From NCBI GenBank assembly GCA_022511075.1, contig JAFLSE010000002.1, positions 1 to 64,000 on the forward strand: 64,000 nucleotides of DNA, in the 5' to 3' direction. This stretch comes from Prevotella sp. (GTDB taxonomy: Bacteria; Bacteroidota; Bacteroidia; Bacteroidales; Bacteroidaceae). Below the pieces are notes generated by a model. The model was not told the origin of the DNA and did not search any database. It saw only the letters and a program-made list of their open reading frames with translations. Shown one piece after another: positions 34,932 through 42,925 of the stretch. How positions within the stretch are numbered: the stretch's first letter is position 1; each line of letters starts with the position of its first letter. Both the position numbers and the translations under genes were made by a program.

Positions 34932-36013
34932 TCTCCTGCCCTCTCTTTTCCTTGTTGATAAATCTCTACCTGCTGGCGCACGCTCTCCTCGTGTATCAAC
35001 TCGAACACCTGACGTGCAAACTTCGACGACATACCGCAAAGTGTTCCCTGCGCACTGCGCTTGTCGAGAATCTCGTTATAGCGATTTGCCTGCAACACCG
35101 TCATATTGTGTTCCTTCTTATACTGTCCTATCTCGCGACATACACGCATACGTTTTGAGAGCAATTCCATCAGTTGGTTGTCAAGTTCGTCAATCTGCGA
35201 GCGCAGCTGTCCTATGCCTTCTGTTGTCACAGCACCGTCTCTTATCACGAGAAGCGACAAAATATAGTCGAGCACCTCTGGAGTAACCTGCTGCTTTGCA
35301 TCGCTCCAAGCCTTGTCGGGATTGCAATGGCTCTCTACAATAAGACCTTCGAAGCCTAAGTCCATTGCCTGCTGACAGAGTGGCGCAATAAGTTCACGAC
35401 AGCCGCCGATATGACTCGGGTCGCATACTATCGGAAGATTGCGGTAGCGACGCTTCAACTCTATGGGAATCTGCCACATAGGCAGGTTGCGATAAATCTT
35501 TTTGTCATAGCTTGAAAAGCCGCGATGAATGGCTGCAAGACGTTTAATTCCAGCACCGTTCAGGCGTTCCAAAGCACCTATCCACAATTCAAGGTCGGGA
35601 TTTACTGGGTTCTTTACAAACACAGGAATGTCTACACCTTTCAGCGAGTCGGCAATTGCCTGCATAGCAAATGGATTTGCTGTTGTGCGTGCTCCAATCC
35701 AAAGAATGTCGATGCCATATTTCAGTGCTATCTCAACGTGTTCCGGCGTTGCCACCTCGGTGGAGATAAGCATACCCGTTTCCTGCTTTACTGCCTGCAT
35801 CCACGGCATTGCTATTTCGCCATGTCCTTCAAAGCCACCTGGTTTGGTACGAGGCTTCCATATTCCTGCGCGGAAGTTGTGGCATCCTTTCGCCGCAAGT
35901 TCCTTTGCCGTTGTCATTACCTGCTCCTCGCTCTCCGCACTGCACGGACCTGCTATCACAAAGGGGCGTTCGTTGTCACTCGGTAGATTCAATGGTTGTA
36001 AATCAAGTTCCAT
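34928..36013 (-). CDS. bifunctional DAHP synthase / chorismate mutase
   Basis: 361 residues. Residues 1-255 are the type I-beta DAHP synthase (AGPCSAESEEQ, GIWKPRTKPGGFEG, CDPSHIGG), which starts the shikimate pathway from PEP and erythrose-4-phosphate. Residues 270-355 are an AroQ chorismate mutase (LRSQIDELDNQLMELLSKRM). In known fusions of this type the mutase domain also senses prephenate for feedback control. The fusion places the first step of the pathway and its branch point in one polypeptide, with the two branch enzymes pheA and tyrA in the same operon. Confidence 0.93.
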   Translation of the reverse strand: MELDLQPLNLPSDNERPFVIAGPCSAESEEQVMTTAKELAAKGCHNFRAGIWKPRTKPGGFEGHGEIAMPWMQAVKQETGMLISTEVATPEHVEIALKYGIDILWIGARTTANPFAMQAIADSLKGVDIPVFVKNPVNPDLELWIGALERLNGAGIKRLAAIHRGFSSYDKKIYRNLPMWQIPIELKRRYRNLPIVCDPSHIGGCRELIAPLCQQAMDLGFEGLIVESHCNPDKAWSDAKQQVTPEVLDYILSLLVIRDGAVTTEGIGQLRSQIDELDNQLMELLSKRMRVCREIGQYKKEHNMTVLQANRYNEILDKRSAQGTLCGMSSKFARQVFELIHEESVRQQVEIYQQGKERAGE

Positions 36014-36047
36014 ATATTTTTCTTTTTATTTTGTTCTTTGTTGTTCT

Positions 36048-37232
36048 TTAGTTCATCATTTTCTTTATGCGTTCCAATGCTTCCTGCATTGCTTCTTCCT
36101 TGGCGCACAGTGATATGCGGATATATCGCTCGCCGTTGCTGCCGAAGATGAAGCCAGGGGTTATGAACACCCTTGCCTCGTGGAGCACACGCTCCGTGAG
36201 TTCCTCCACATTATTGTATTCAGCAGGAATCTTTCCCCAAAGGAACATTCCCACCTGCGCCTTGTCATATTTGCAGCCGAGCGTTTGCATTATTTGCTCC
36301 GCGTATTTGCGTCGTTCACTATAACGAATCACGTTAGCCTCTCTGTGCCACTCCTGCGTGTTCTCCGTCAGTGCTTCGGCAGCCGCAAGTTGCAGTCCGC
36401 GGAACGTTCCGCTGTCTATGTTGCTCTTTACCTTCAATATCCATGAAATGAATGTCGGGTTTGCTATGCACATTCCCACGCGCCAGCCTGGCATATTGTG
36501 GCTTTTCGACATAGAGTTGAACTCTATGCAACAGTCCTTTGCACCCTGCACTTGAAGCAGCGACAGCGGCTTTTCGTTGAGAATAAACGAATAGGGATTG
36601 TCGTTCACCACCACGATGTTGTTTTTCCTTGCAAACTCCACAAGTCGCTCGTAGGTTTCCATTCGTGCGTTGCCACCCGTGGGCATATTGGGATAGTTTG
36701 TCCACATCAGTTTTACGCGAGACAAGTCCATCTGTTCCAATTGTTTCCAATCGGGCTGCCAACCGTTGTTTTCGTCAAGGTTATAGTTCACCACCTTTGC
36801 ACCGAGCAATTTGCTGAGCGATGTGTATGTAGGATAGCCAGGATTTGGCACGAGCACTTCCTCGCCGGGATTGACGAATGCAAGCGTTGTGTGCAATATA
36901 CCTTCCTTGCTGCCTATGAGTGGCAACACCTCCGTGGCAGGGGCTACTTTCACGCCATACCAACGCTTGTAGAACGTTGCCATGGCATTGCGCAGTTCGG
37001 GTGTTCCCATTGTGGGCTGATAGCCGTGGGCATCGTCACGGTGTGCCACCTCGCAGAGTTTCTTTACGGTGTGTTCCGACGGCGGCATGTCAGGACTACC
37101 AATAGCAAGACTTATTATGTTCTTGCCTTCGGCATTGAGCCTTGCCACCTCTTTCAGTTTGCGACTGAAATAGTATTCCTGCACCAAGCCGAGCCTGTCG
37201 GCTGGTTGTATGTTACATTGATTGTTTTCCAT
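36048..37232 (-). CDS. class I/II PLP aminotransferase, probably aromatic
   Basis: 394 residues, fold type I. Markers are SLAIGSPDMPP, LIGSKEGILH, NYPNMPTG, NDNPYSF and the PLP lysine in SMSKSHNMPGWRVGM. Its place between pheA and aroF-aroQ suggests it makes phenylalanine and tyrosine from their keto acids, or acts on prephenate. LL-DAP or aspartate aminotransferase activity cannot be excluded from sequence alone. The start overlaps the pheA end by 20 bp. Confidence 0.88.
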   Translation of the reverse strand: MENNQCNIQPADRLGLVQEYYFSRKLKEVARLNAEGKNIISLAIGSPDMPPSEHTVKKLCEVAHRDDAHGYQPTMGTPELRNAMATFYKRWYGVKVAPATEVLPLIGSKEGILHTTLAFVNPGEEVLVPNPGYPTYTSLSKLLGAKVVNYNLDENNGWQPDWKQLEQMDLSRVKLMWTNYPNMPTGGNARMETYERLVEFARKNNIVVVNDNPYSFILNEKPLSLLQVQGAKDCCIEFNSMSKSHNMPGWRVGMCIANPTFISWILKVKSNIDSGTFRGLQLAAAEALTENTQEWHREANVIRYSERRKYAEQIMQTLGCKYDKAQVGMFLWGKIPAEYNNVEELTERVLHEARVFITPGFIFGSNGERYIRISLCAKEEAMQEALERIKKMMN

Positions 37233-38055
37233 CTTTGTAGTCTCCTAATATTTGAAGTTCCTTTGTCAGCGGTGTTATCGCGTCGATGCTCTGCCTATAG
37301 CGTGTTATGTCCGTATAGCATACGTCTACATAAAACATATATTCCCACTCGTGTCCGATTATTGGCAACGACTGAATCTTGGTCAGACTAATCTTGTAGA
37401 ACGACAATATACTAAGCACCATTGACAGCGAGCCCTCTTCGTGAGGCAGTGAAAACACAAGACTCGACTTGTTTGTTTCGTTTATCGAGCGTAGGAAATC
37501 TGCCTTGTGCGGATTGCAGGTTACAAGGAAGCGAGTGAAATTGTGCTTGTTATCCTCAATATTGTTTTCCAACACTTTCAGTCCGTACATCTTTGCAGCA
37601 TCGGCATGGCAAATGGCAGCCCAACCATGACACTGATTCTCGGCAATATACTTTGCAGAGCCGGCAGTGTCTTCATCTTCCACAGCTTTCATGTTAGGGC
37701 GTTTTGAAAGAAACTCCCTGCACTGCATAAGTGCCACGGGGTGTGAATGCACTTCCGTTATCGTATTCCAGTCGTCATCAGGCAGACAGCAGATGCAGTG
37801 CGAAATGTGCAACTTATGTTCTCCTACCACCGTCGTGCCACTCTCGCGCAACAACTGATAGTTGTGCAGCAGACTGCCGGCAATGGTGTTCTCTATAGCC
37901 ATCATTCCTATCACTGTAGGGTCGTTGTTTATGTGCTCAAACACTTCCTCAAACGTAGAGCAACATATCAGCTGTATCTGCTCACCCTCAAAATACTGGT
38001 GGGCGGCTATGTCGTGAAACGACCCCAAAAGTCCCTGTATCGCAATTCTTTTCAT
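37213..38055 (-). CDS. pheA: prephenate dehydratase
   Basis: 280 residues: a periplasmic-binding-like catalytic domain (about 1-180) and a C-terminal ACT domain for phenylalanine feedback (about 195-275). Family markers are GLLGSFHDIAA at the start, AIENTIAGSLLHNY, and SLVFSLPHEEGSLSMVLS where the ACT domain opens. The TRF catalytic triplet is in NFTRFLV. It converts prephenate to phenylpyruvate. First structural gene of the aromatic operon; the attenuator at 38075-38217 lies immediately upstream. Confidence 0.94.
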   Translation of the reverse strand: MKRIAIQGLLGSFHDIAAHQYFEGEQIQLICCSTFEEVFEHINNDPTVIGMMAIENTIAGSLLHNYQLLRESGTTVVGEHKLHISHCICCLPDDDWNTITEVHSHPVALMQCREFLSKRPNMKAVEDEDTAGSAKYIAENQCHGWAAICHADAAKMYGLKVLENNIEDNKHNFTRFLVTCNPHKADFLRSINETNKSSLVFSLPHEEGSLSMVLSILSFYKISLTKIQSLPIIGHEWEYMFYVDVCYTDITRYRQSIDAITPLTKELQILGDYKDGKQSM

Positions 38056-38074
38056 CTTTACTTTATCTTCTTAC

Positions 38075-38108
38075 AAAAAACGCCCTGCCTTTTTCTATAA
38101 GCAGGACG
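38075..38108 (-). terminator. attenuator terminator of the aromatic operon
   Basis: Minus-strand stem CGTCCTGC (38108-38101) and GCAGGGCG (38088-38081), 12-base loop, then six T (38080-38075). It sits about 20 bases before the pheA ATG. Its 5' arm (TCCTGCTT, 38106-38099) is also perfectly complementary to AAGCAGGA (38159-38152) in the leader ORF, the alternative antiterminator. Confidence 0.88.
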
Positions 38109-38139
38109 CATTGTCTTTTTCGTTGTCACAAGTTGAATA

Positions 38140-38217
38140 TTAAACGCAACTTCCTGCTTCGCAACCATTTGCAAAGTAAAAGTAATAATAGAAAAAGTAT
38201 GCGTTCAAATTCTTCAT
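38140..38217 (-). CDS. Tyr/Phe-rich leader peptide of the aromatic operon
   Basis: A 25-codon ORF beginning ATG at 38217 and ending TAA at 38142-38140. Codons 7-15 encode YFFYYYFYF, nine aromatic residues in a row (five Tyr, four Phe), followed by ANGCEAGSCV. The antiterminator segment AAGCAGGA overlaps codons 20-22. Stalling on uncharged tRNA-Tyr or tRNA-Phe would leave that segment free to pair with the terminator arm; reading through to the stop would cover it. This is the arrangement of classical amino acid attenuation and matches the products of the operon. Confidence 0.88.
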   Translation of the reverse strand: MKNLNAYFFYYYFYFANGCEAGSCV

Positions 38218-38266
38218 TGTTTATCTCTGTTTTGTCTTATTGTTCTTTTATTTCATAAATTCGCTG

Positions 38267-38298
38267 CAAAATTACAACTTTTCAATGAGACAGCCAAA
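38267..38298 (-). promoter_or_regulatory. promoter of the aromatic operon
   Basis: Minus-strand TTTG (38295-38298), 20-base spacer, TAATTTTG (38267-38274). Predicted start near 38260, giving a ~200-nt leader containing the leader peptide and attenuator. Confidence 0.78.
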
Positions 38299-38337
38299 TA
38301 AATTGCAGTTTTTTTAATAATTGCATCATTATTATCT

Positions 38338-40299
38338 TCACAGCCTTATTTTTATTCCTGCATTGGCAACGAAACCATCTAACGGTGCATATATATCGCG
38401 CCATTCAGGATTGGTGTGCGAGCCCGTATAAATAGTGTCGAAACGTGTCTGTCGGCGGTCGGTGAAGTTCTCCAAGTTAAGGTATATAGATATATTTTCC
38501 CATATCTTTTCCACCATAAGACCGCAGAGCCAGTAAGACTTGCCCATTGCGCCGTCGCCGAGTTTTTGAGGACTATAATAGTATGCCTCAAGTCCCACTT
38601 TCCACTTGTCCTCCATCTCATACATAAGTATGTTGTTAAGGCGGTGGCGAGGCGTGAGGACATTCTCGTAGGATATGCCGTTCTCGTTCGTGCGCGTATA
38701 AGTATATGTGTAGCCAAGATAATAATGGAAATCGTTCCAACCCAACTTTATATTTGTCTCCCATCCCTTGCTGTCGGTATAGCCGTCAATATTTTGCATA
38801 TAATACTCTGCAATGTTTTCTGCAGGCTTCATAAGCAGGGTGTTGTTCAGTCGGGTATAGAAAAACATATGGTTGATGCCAAGCGACACGTTATCGTCGA
38901 ACAATCCCGTAACGAAGTTAATGTCCCAGTTAGCACCCCAACTGCGTTCAAGTTTGTTAAAATCCTTGTCTATTGGCAGTACCCACTGGTAAGCAATGCG
39001 CTCACTCTCCTCCGTAAATATTGTTGGAGCCTTGTAGCCCAATCCACCGCCGAGGCGTGAAGTGAGTTTATCAGTAGGCTTGAACAACAATGACAATCGG
39101 GGCAAGAGAGCCACTCCGTAGTCTATAACATAATCGGCACGCATACCTGCCTCCACAGAAAACCATCGGCAAATATCCGTGTTGTTTTGCACGAATGCGC
39201 CAAGTGTGGTCTGCGTATAATCTCTCAAATATGGGTTTGTGCGCTTCGCCTCACTGAACTTGTCCGTCCAAAGGTTCACGCCGCCTACCCATTCGGTGTT
39301 CTCGGCAGTATGCGAATATGAAAGTTCGCTGAACGACGACCATTGCGTGCCCTCAAACTCATAGTCGGGCAACTCTATTATGCGGTTGTAGTAAGTGAGG
39401 CTTGATTTCAGGTTAAGCCTGCTGTCGTCGTTTATCCAGTGCATAGCACTCAATTGCAGCGAATGGCGTTGTGTCTTGTTGCGTTCAAAATATGGGTGTT
39501 CATCGCTGCCGTGCCCTTTTATATATTCCATATCTCCGCCAAGCCTGTTCTCAAACATTGTGTTTAGGGCAATGTTCGCGCTCGTCTTGGGTGAGAAATA
39601 GAGGAACAATTTGGGATTGAACGTAAAGCGGTCGTATTTTGGCAGTGCCGAAAATCCAGTGTCCGACGGGTCATAGCCCCTGCTTGTGTTGTACGAGGCA
39701 AACATCGTCGTACCAATCTTGCCATAGCGCTGCGAGTAAAAGCCATTGAGGTCAAGTCCGCGTGCAGATGTGCCGTTAAGTTGGAAAGTCAGTTCCCGTT
39801 CTTCCTTTGGAGTTTTAGATATAAGGTTTATAAGTCCTGCTATAGCACCGCCACCATAAAGCGTTGACGAAGAACCTTTTATCACCTCCACTTGTCGCAG
39901 GTCGAGCGGCGGAGTCTGCAATAGTCCAAGTCCGCTGGCAGCACCTGCAAACACTGGGAAACCGTCTTTCAGCACCTGCGTATATCGTCCGTCGAGTCCT
40001 TGTATTCTTATCAGTGCATTTCCCGATGTTGCCGATGTCTGCTGTGTTATGATACCTGTTGTTTCGTTCAGCATCATTCTTATGTCGCCAGGCTTCATAG
40101 AACTCTTCTCGTCAATCTCCTCTGCCGAAAGCATCTCCACCCTCGTAGGCAGATTCTTTATTGTGCGCGTTCCTCTCGTAGTCACAACAACGGCATTGAG
40201 TTCTTTGCCTTCCAAATCATCATCGTCGTCGTCAACTTCCTGTGCAAACGTTCCTAAGGGCAGGAACATCAGCAGGAATAATAGTTTTTCAAATTTCAT
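38338..40299 (-). CDS. TonB-dependent outer-membrane receptor
   Basis: 653 residues with a signal peptide (MKFEKLLFLLMFLPLGTFA). The plug domain is about 35-165 (VVVTTRGTRTIKNLPTRVEML, IRIQGLDGRYTQVLKDG, VEVIKGSSSTLYGGGAIAG) and a ~22-strand beta-barrel follows, ending in KIRL with a terminal hydrophobic residue. A short acidic stretch (EVDDDDDDLEG) precedes the plug. It lacks the N-terminal carboxypeptidase-like domain of SusC proteins and has no SusD partner, so a small ligand such as a metal chelate or vitamin is likelier than a glycan; the ligand is unknown. Confidence 0.9.
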   Translation of the reverse strand: MKFEKLLFLLMFLPLGTFAQEVDDDDDDLEGKELNAVVVTTRGTRTIKNLPTRVEMLSAEEIDEKSSMKPGDIRMMLNETTGIITQQTSATSGNALIRIQGLDGRYTQVLKDGFPVFAGAASGLGLLQTPPLDLRQVEVIKGSSSTLYGGGAIAGLINLISKTPKEERELTFQLNGTSARGLDLNGFYSQRYGKIGTTMFASYNTSRGYDPSDTGFSALPKYDRFTFNPKLFLYFSPKTSANIALNTMFENRLGGDMEYIKGHGSDEHPYFERNKTQRHSLQLSAMHWINDDSRLNLKSSLTYYNRIIELPDYEFEGTQWSSFSELSYSHTAENTEWVGGVNLWTDKFSEAKRTNPYLRDYTQTTLGAFVQNNTDICRWFSVEAGMRADYVIDYGVALLPRLSLLFKPTDKLTSRLGGGLGYKAPTIFTEESERIAYQWVLPIDKDFNKLERSWGANWDINFVTGLFDDNVSLGINHMFFYTRLNNTLLMKPAENIAEYYMQNIDGYTDSKGWETNIKLGWNDFHYYLGYTYTYTRTNENGISYENVLTPRHRLNNILMYEMEDKWKVGLEAYYYSPQKLGDGAMGKSYWLCGLMVEKIWENISIYLNLENFTDRRQTRFDTIYTGSHTNPEWRDIYAPLDGFVANAGIKIRL

Positions 40300-40350
40300 A
40301 AAATCCTTGTGTTATATTAATATTTTATTTGTATCATACTGTTATGCCTG

Positions 40351-40382
40351 CAAAGATACAATATATATGTATAACTTACAAG
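40351..40382 (-). promoter_or_regulatory. promoter of the TonB receptor gene
   Basis: Minus-strand TATCTTTG (40351-40358) with CTTG (40379-40382) 20 bases upstream, one mismatch to TTTG. Confidence 0.55.
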
Positions 40383-40416
40383 TCTTTTACAAAAAAAAAC
40401 ATTTATTAACAAAGCG

Positions 40417-40779
40417 TTATTTACTTATATGCAAACCTATATATACAGCCACAATACCCACAAACACGCTTGCACTTACATACAAGGCTGCTATAAGCAC
40501 ATCGCCTGCCTTGTGCATAGCAAACGATTCGTTTGCAAAGGTGCTGAAAGTGGTAAAACCACCGCAGAAACCAGTTATGAGCAGCAAACGCATCTCGGTT
40601 GAGAGCGTTCCTTTGGCAACCAATCCTGTAAGAAGCCCTATCAGCAGCGAGCCGATGATGTTGACGGCAAACGTACCCCACGGAAATGCCCCCATAGCAA
40701 ACCGTGACACAAGATAGCGGGCAACAGAGCCAAAACCGCCTCCCACGGCAACTAAGACCACATTACGCAATGTTTCCAT
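40417..40779 (-). CDS. crcB: CrcB/Fluc fluoride channel
   Basis: 120 residues with four transmembrane helices and the family motif GFCGGFTTFSTF; the first helix contains GGGFGSVARY and the second GTFAVNIIGS. The dimeric channel exports fluoride across the inner membrane. It follows the TPR gene by 32 bp, leaving no room for a fluoride riboswitch, so it is probably expressed constitutively from the promoter at 41707. Confidence 0.93.
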   Translation of the reverse strand: METLRNVVLVAVGGGFGSVARYLVSRFAMGAFPWGTFAVNIIGSLLIGLLTGLVAKGTLSTEMRLLLITGFCGGFTTFSTFANESFAMHKAGDVLIAALYVSASVFVGIVAVYIGLHISK

Positions 40780-40811
40780 ACTGTGTTGTTGCTGTTAAAG
40801 TTTTGCTTCCC

Positions 40812-41690
40812 TTATATCCCGAAAGGATTGGCAGCACTATATGCCTGTCGCACCTTCTGCTCTATGCCTTCCGCAGAATAAGAGCCGTTAACATCCGACA
40901 TATCCTCGGGGGCTATCTCCATTGCCTGCCTTACGTCCTCTTCCGCGCCCACGGTGTCGCCCTCGCTGTATTTCACTCCTCCGCGCTCTTTGTATGCTTC
41001 TGCGGAGAAGGGGTTGACCTCTATCACCTTGGTATAATATTCTATGGCTTGCTTGGCATTGCCGCGCACCACTTCAATATGCGCCTTGAGCATCAGCACG
41101 TCCTCGTGTTCCCCACAATGGTCGAGCAGCCACTGAGCATCGTTGTCGGCACTGTTTGCATCTCCCATTCCAAGCAGCACCTTGGCACGCAGCAGGTATG
41201 CATCGGCATAGTTCTCGTCGAGCATTATGCTCTTGGTAAGCATAGCAATGCCGTTTATCATATCCCTCTTTCCGCAATACGCCTGTGCACTGAGGTAGTA
41301 TGCCAACGGATTGCTGTCGTCTATTGCTATTGCCTTTTCACAAGCATCGTGCATTGCGTCATAATCTTCCGTCATATATGCCACACGTGCCATACGAATG
41401 CGAATGGCGGCGTTGTCTGGCTCGGCATCGGCAAGAATACGCAACTGCTCCATTGCAGCCGGCAGCCTGTCACTGTTTATGAATGCCTGCGAAAGATAGT
41501 CGTGCACTTCGAGGTCATCTTTCAAGTCGAGAGCCTTCTCGAAACATTGCACAGCAAACTCCGTCTGCCCCATCTTCAGCGCCTTAACGCCGTCGTACTT
41601 AAACATATCAAAACTGCGCTCGGCATCCGATGCCTTCTTTTCCTCCGCAGTCTCTACCTTACCACCAAAAAGTGCCTTGAATATATTCAT
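40812..41690 (-). CDS. tetratricopeptide-repeat protein
   Basis: 292 residues from ATG 41690 (MNIFKALFGG). The frame is open to 41840 but the promoter at 41707-41738 lies inside that extension. About six TPR-like units span residues 30-260 (AVQCFEKALDLKDDLEVHDYLSQAFI, YYTKVIEVNPFSAEAYKERGGVKYSEGD and others). No signal peptide, so probably cytoplasmic and involved in protein-protein contacts. It is upstream of crcB in the same unit. Confidence 0.82.
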   Translation of the reverse strand: MNIFKALFGGKVETAEEKKASDAERSFDMFKYDGVKALKMGQTEFAVQCFEKALDLKDDLEVHDYLSQAFINSDRLPAAMEQLRILADAEPDNAAIRIRMARVAYMTEDYDAMHDACEKAIAIDDSNPLAYYLSAQAYCGKRDMINGIAMLTKSIMLDENYADAYLLRAKVLLGMGDANSADNDAQWLLDHCGEHEDVLMLKAHIEVVRGNAKQAIEYYTKVIEVNPFSAEAYKERGGVKYSEGDTVGAEEDVRQAMEIAPEDMSDVNGSYSAEGIEQKVRQAYSAANPFGI

Positions 41691-41706
41691 TATAAAAATT
41701 TTTCTG

Positions 41707-41738
41707 CAAAAATAGCATATTTTCTCCGATACTCCAAA
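41707..41738 (-). promoter_or_regulatory. promoter of the TPR-crcB unit
   Basis: Minus-strand TTTG (41735-41738), 20-base spacer, TATTTTTG (41707-41714). The region closely resembles the promoter at 46638-46669. Confidence 0.78.
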
Positions 41739-41831
41739 AATATGGCAGGGAAATTGCATATCGTCACATATAAACATAGGTGTCTGCCGCCTTAAACCAC
41801 CCATCATTGATTGACGATAGTAAATGCATTC

Positions 41832-41924
41832 ACCGTCCAACGCCCCTTAGACGGTCATCGAAGCCTGCTTCGAAGGCAAAGTCACATATATGCAACAACC
41901 GTCCAGCGGACGGCTGGACGGTTG
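41832..41924. repeat. cluster of palindromes (dispersed element, copy C)
   Basis: ACCGTC/GACGGT (41832-41837, 41850-41855), TCGAAGC-CT-GCTTCGA (41858-41873) and a 12-bp perfect stem CAACCGTCCAGC (41896-41907) with GCTGGACGGTTG (41913-41924). The middle palindrome is shared with copy B near 19290. The last hairpin has no T-tract in either direction. Confidence 0.7.
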
Positions 41925-41973
41925 TGCAGCATTGTTGCAATTGCCATACAAGGCAGTGAAACTGAGTTTTTAC

Positions 41974-42903
41974 CTATTTAAACCTTGTAACAGTATGAAG
42001 TATATTACCTTGCTTGTCAATCATATTAAGACTTATTGAATCTTTTGATGCGCTAAGGTATGAAATGCCCGACTCGCCGCTACAGAACAGCGTTCCGTCA
42101 GTTTCCTTAACCGGTCGAGACAGAGAGCCTGAAGTATTGACAATATAATCAATGTTCGACTTCGGCATGCGAATATGCTGAAAGTTATGTATATGACCGC
42201 ATATATACATATCTACCTTGTGTCTACGGAGAATGGCATCGACACGTTTCTGCATATCAGCACGCTCTGCATCTTCCTTATCCGTATAGGCATATATAGG
42301 GTGATGTCCTACTACAATTGTCCAGTTCTCTTTTGCCTCAGCCAATTCCTTATCTAACCATCGGAGCTGTGCGTCAATGTCCTGCTGCTCCGCATCAGGA
42401 TAGTCGCCTGCCTTATGATACTTGTCTATCAGGGCAGGAGTGTCCAGAAAGATTACTCTCAATGTCGCGTCGCCACCCTTGAAAGTTTTGCTGTAGTAAC
42501 GGGCAGGCATTTCCCACCGACGGCTCTTGCCCGAATAGTCCAACACTGCCTGAGTGCTACCTCTGTATTCGTGGTTACCGAGCAGCGGATACCATTTCAC
42601 CTGTAGTTCGGGGTGGGAGTATATAAGTTCATAGTTGGTCAGCCAAAGTGGGTCGTCTACACTTTGCACACCCATGTAGTGATGGGTGTCGCCAAGTGCA
42701 AGGACGGCATCGGGGCTTGCCTGCTCGGCGATGCTTCCCATCAGACTGGCAATCGGTTTCTGGTCGTAATATCCGTTTCTTCCAATGTCGGAAACCACCA
42801 TTAGATCGATTTCACCTTTAAGTTGCTTGAAGTCCAACCTGTCTTGAGCCGATGCCATCAGCGTGGCAATGACAGTCAGTAAAAATACAATTTTTCGTAT
42901 CAT
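41974..42903 (-). CDS. secreted metallophosphoesterase (purple acid phosphatase-like)
   Basis: 309 residues with a signal peptide (MIRKIVFLLTVIATLMASA). The dimetal motifs are present in order: VVSDIGRNG, GDTHHYMG, GNHEYRG, VVGHHPIY and GHIHNFQH, matching the tartrate-resistant acid phosphatase branch. It should hydrolyse phosphomonoesters in the periplasm. It begins 22 bp after a TonB-dependent receptor gene, suggesting the pair scavenges a phosphorylated substrate. Confidence 0.9.
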   Translation of the reverse strand: MIRKIVFLLTVIATLMASAQDRLDFKQLKGEIDLMVVSDIGRNGYYDQKPIASLMGSIAEQASPDAVLALGDTHHYMGVQSVDDPLWLTNYELIYSHPELQVKWYPLLGNHEYRGSTQAVLDYSGKSRRWEMPARYYSKTFKGGDATLRVIFLDTPALIDKYHKAGDYPDAEQQDIDAQLRWLDKELAEAKENWTIVVGHHPIYAYTDKEDAERADMQKRVDAILRRHKVDMYICGHIHNFQHIRMPKSNIDYIVNTSGSLSRPVKETDGTLFCSGESGISYLSASKDSISLNMIDKQGNILHTVTRFK

Positions 42904-42925
42904 ATATAATTATTTAGTTTGATTG

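Noticed and set aside
40780..40811. possible fluoride riboswitch before crcB
   Set aside because: Only 32 bp separate crcB from the TPR gene, too short for the motif, and no matching pairing was seen.
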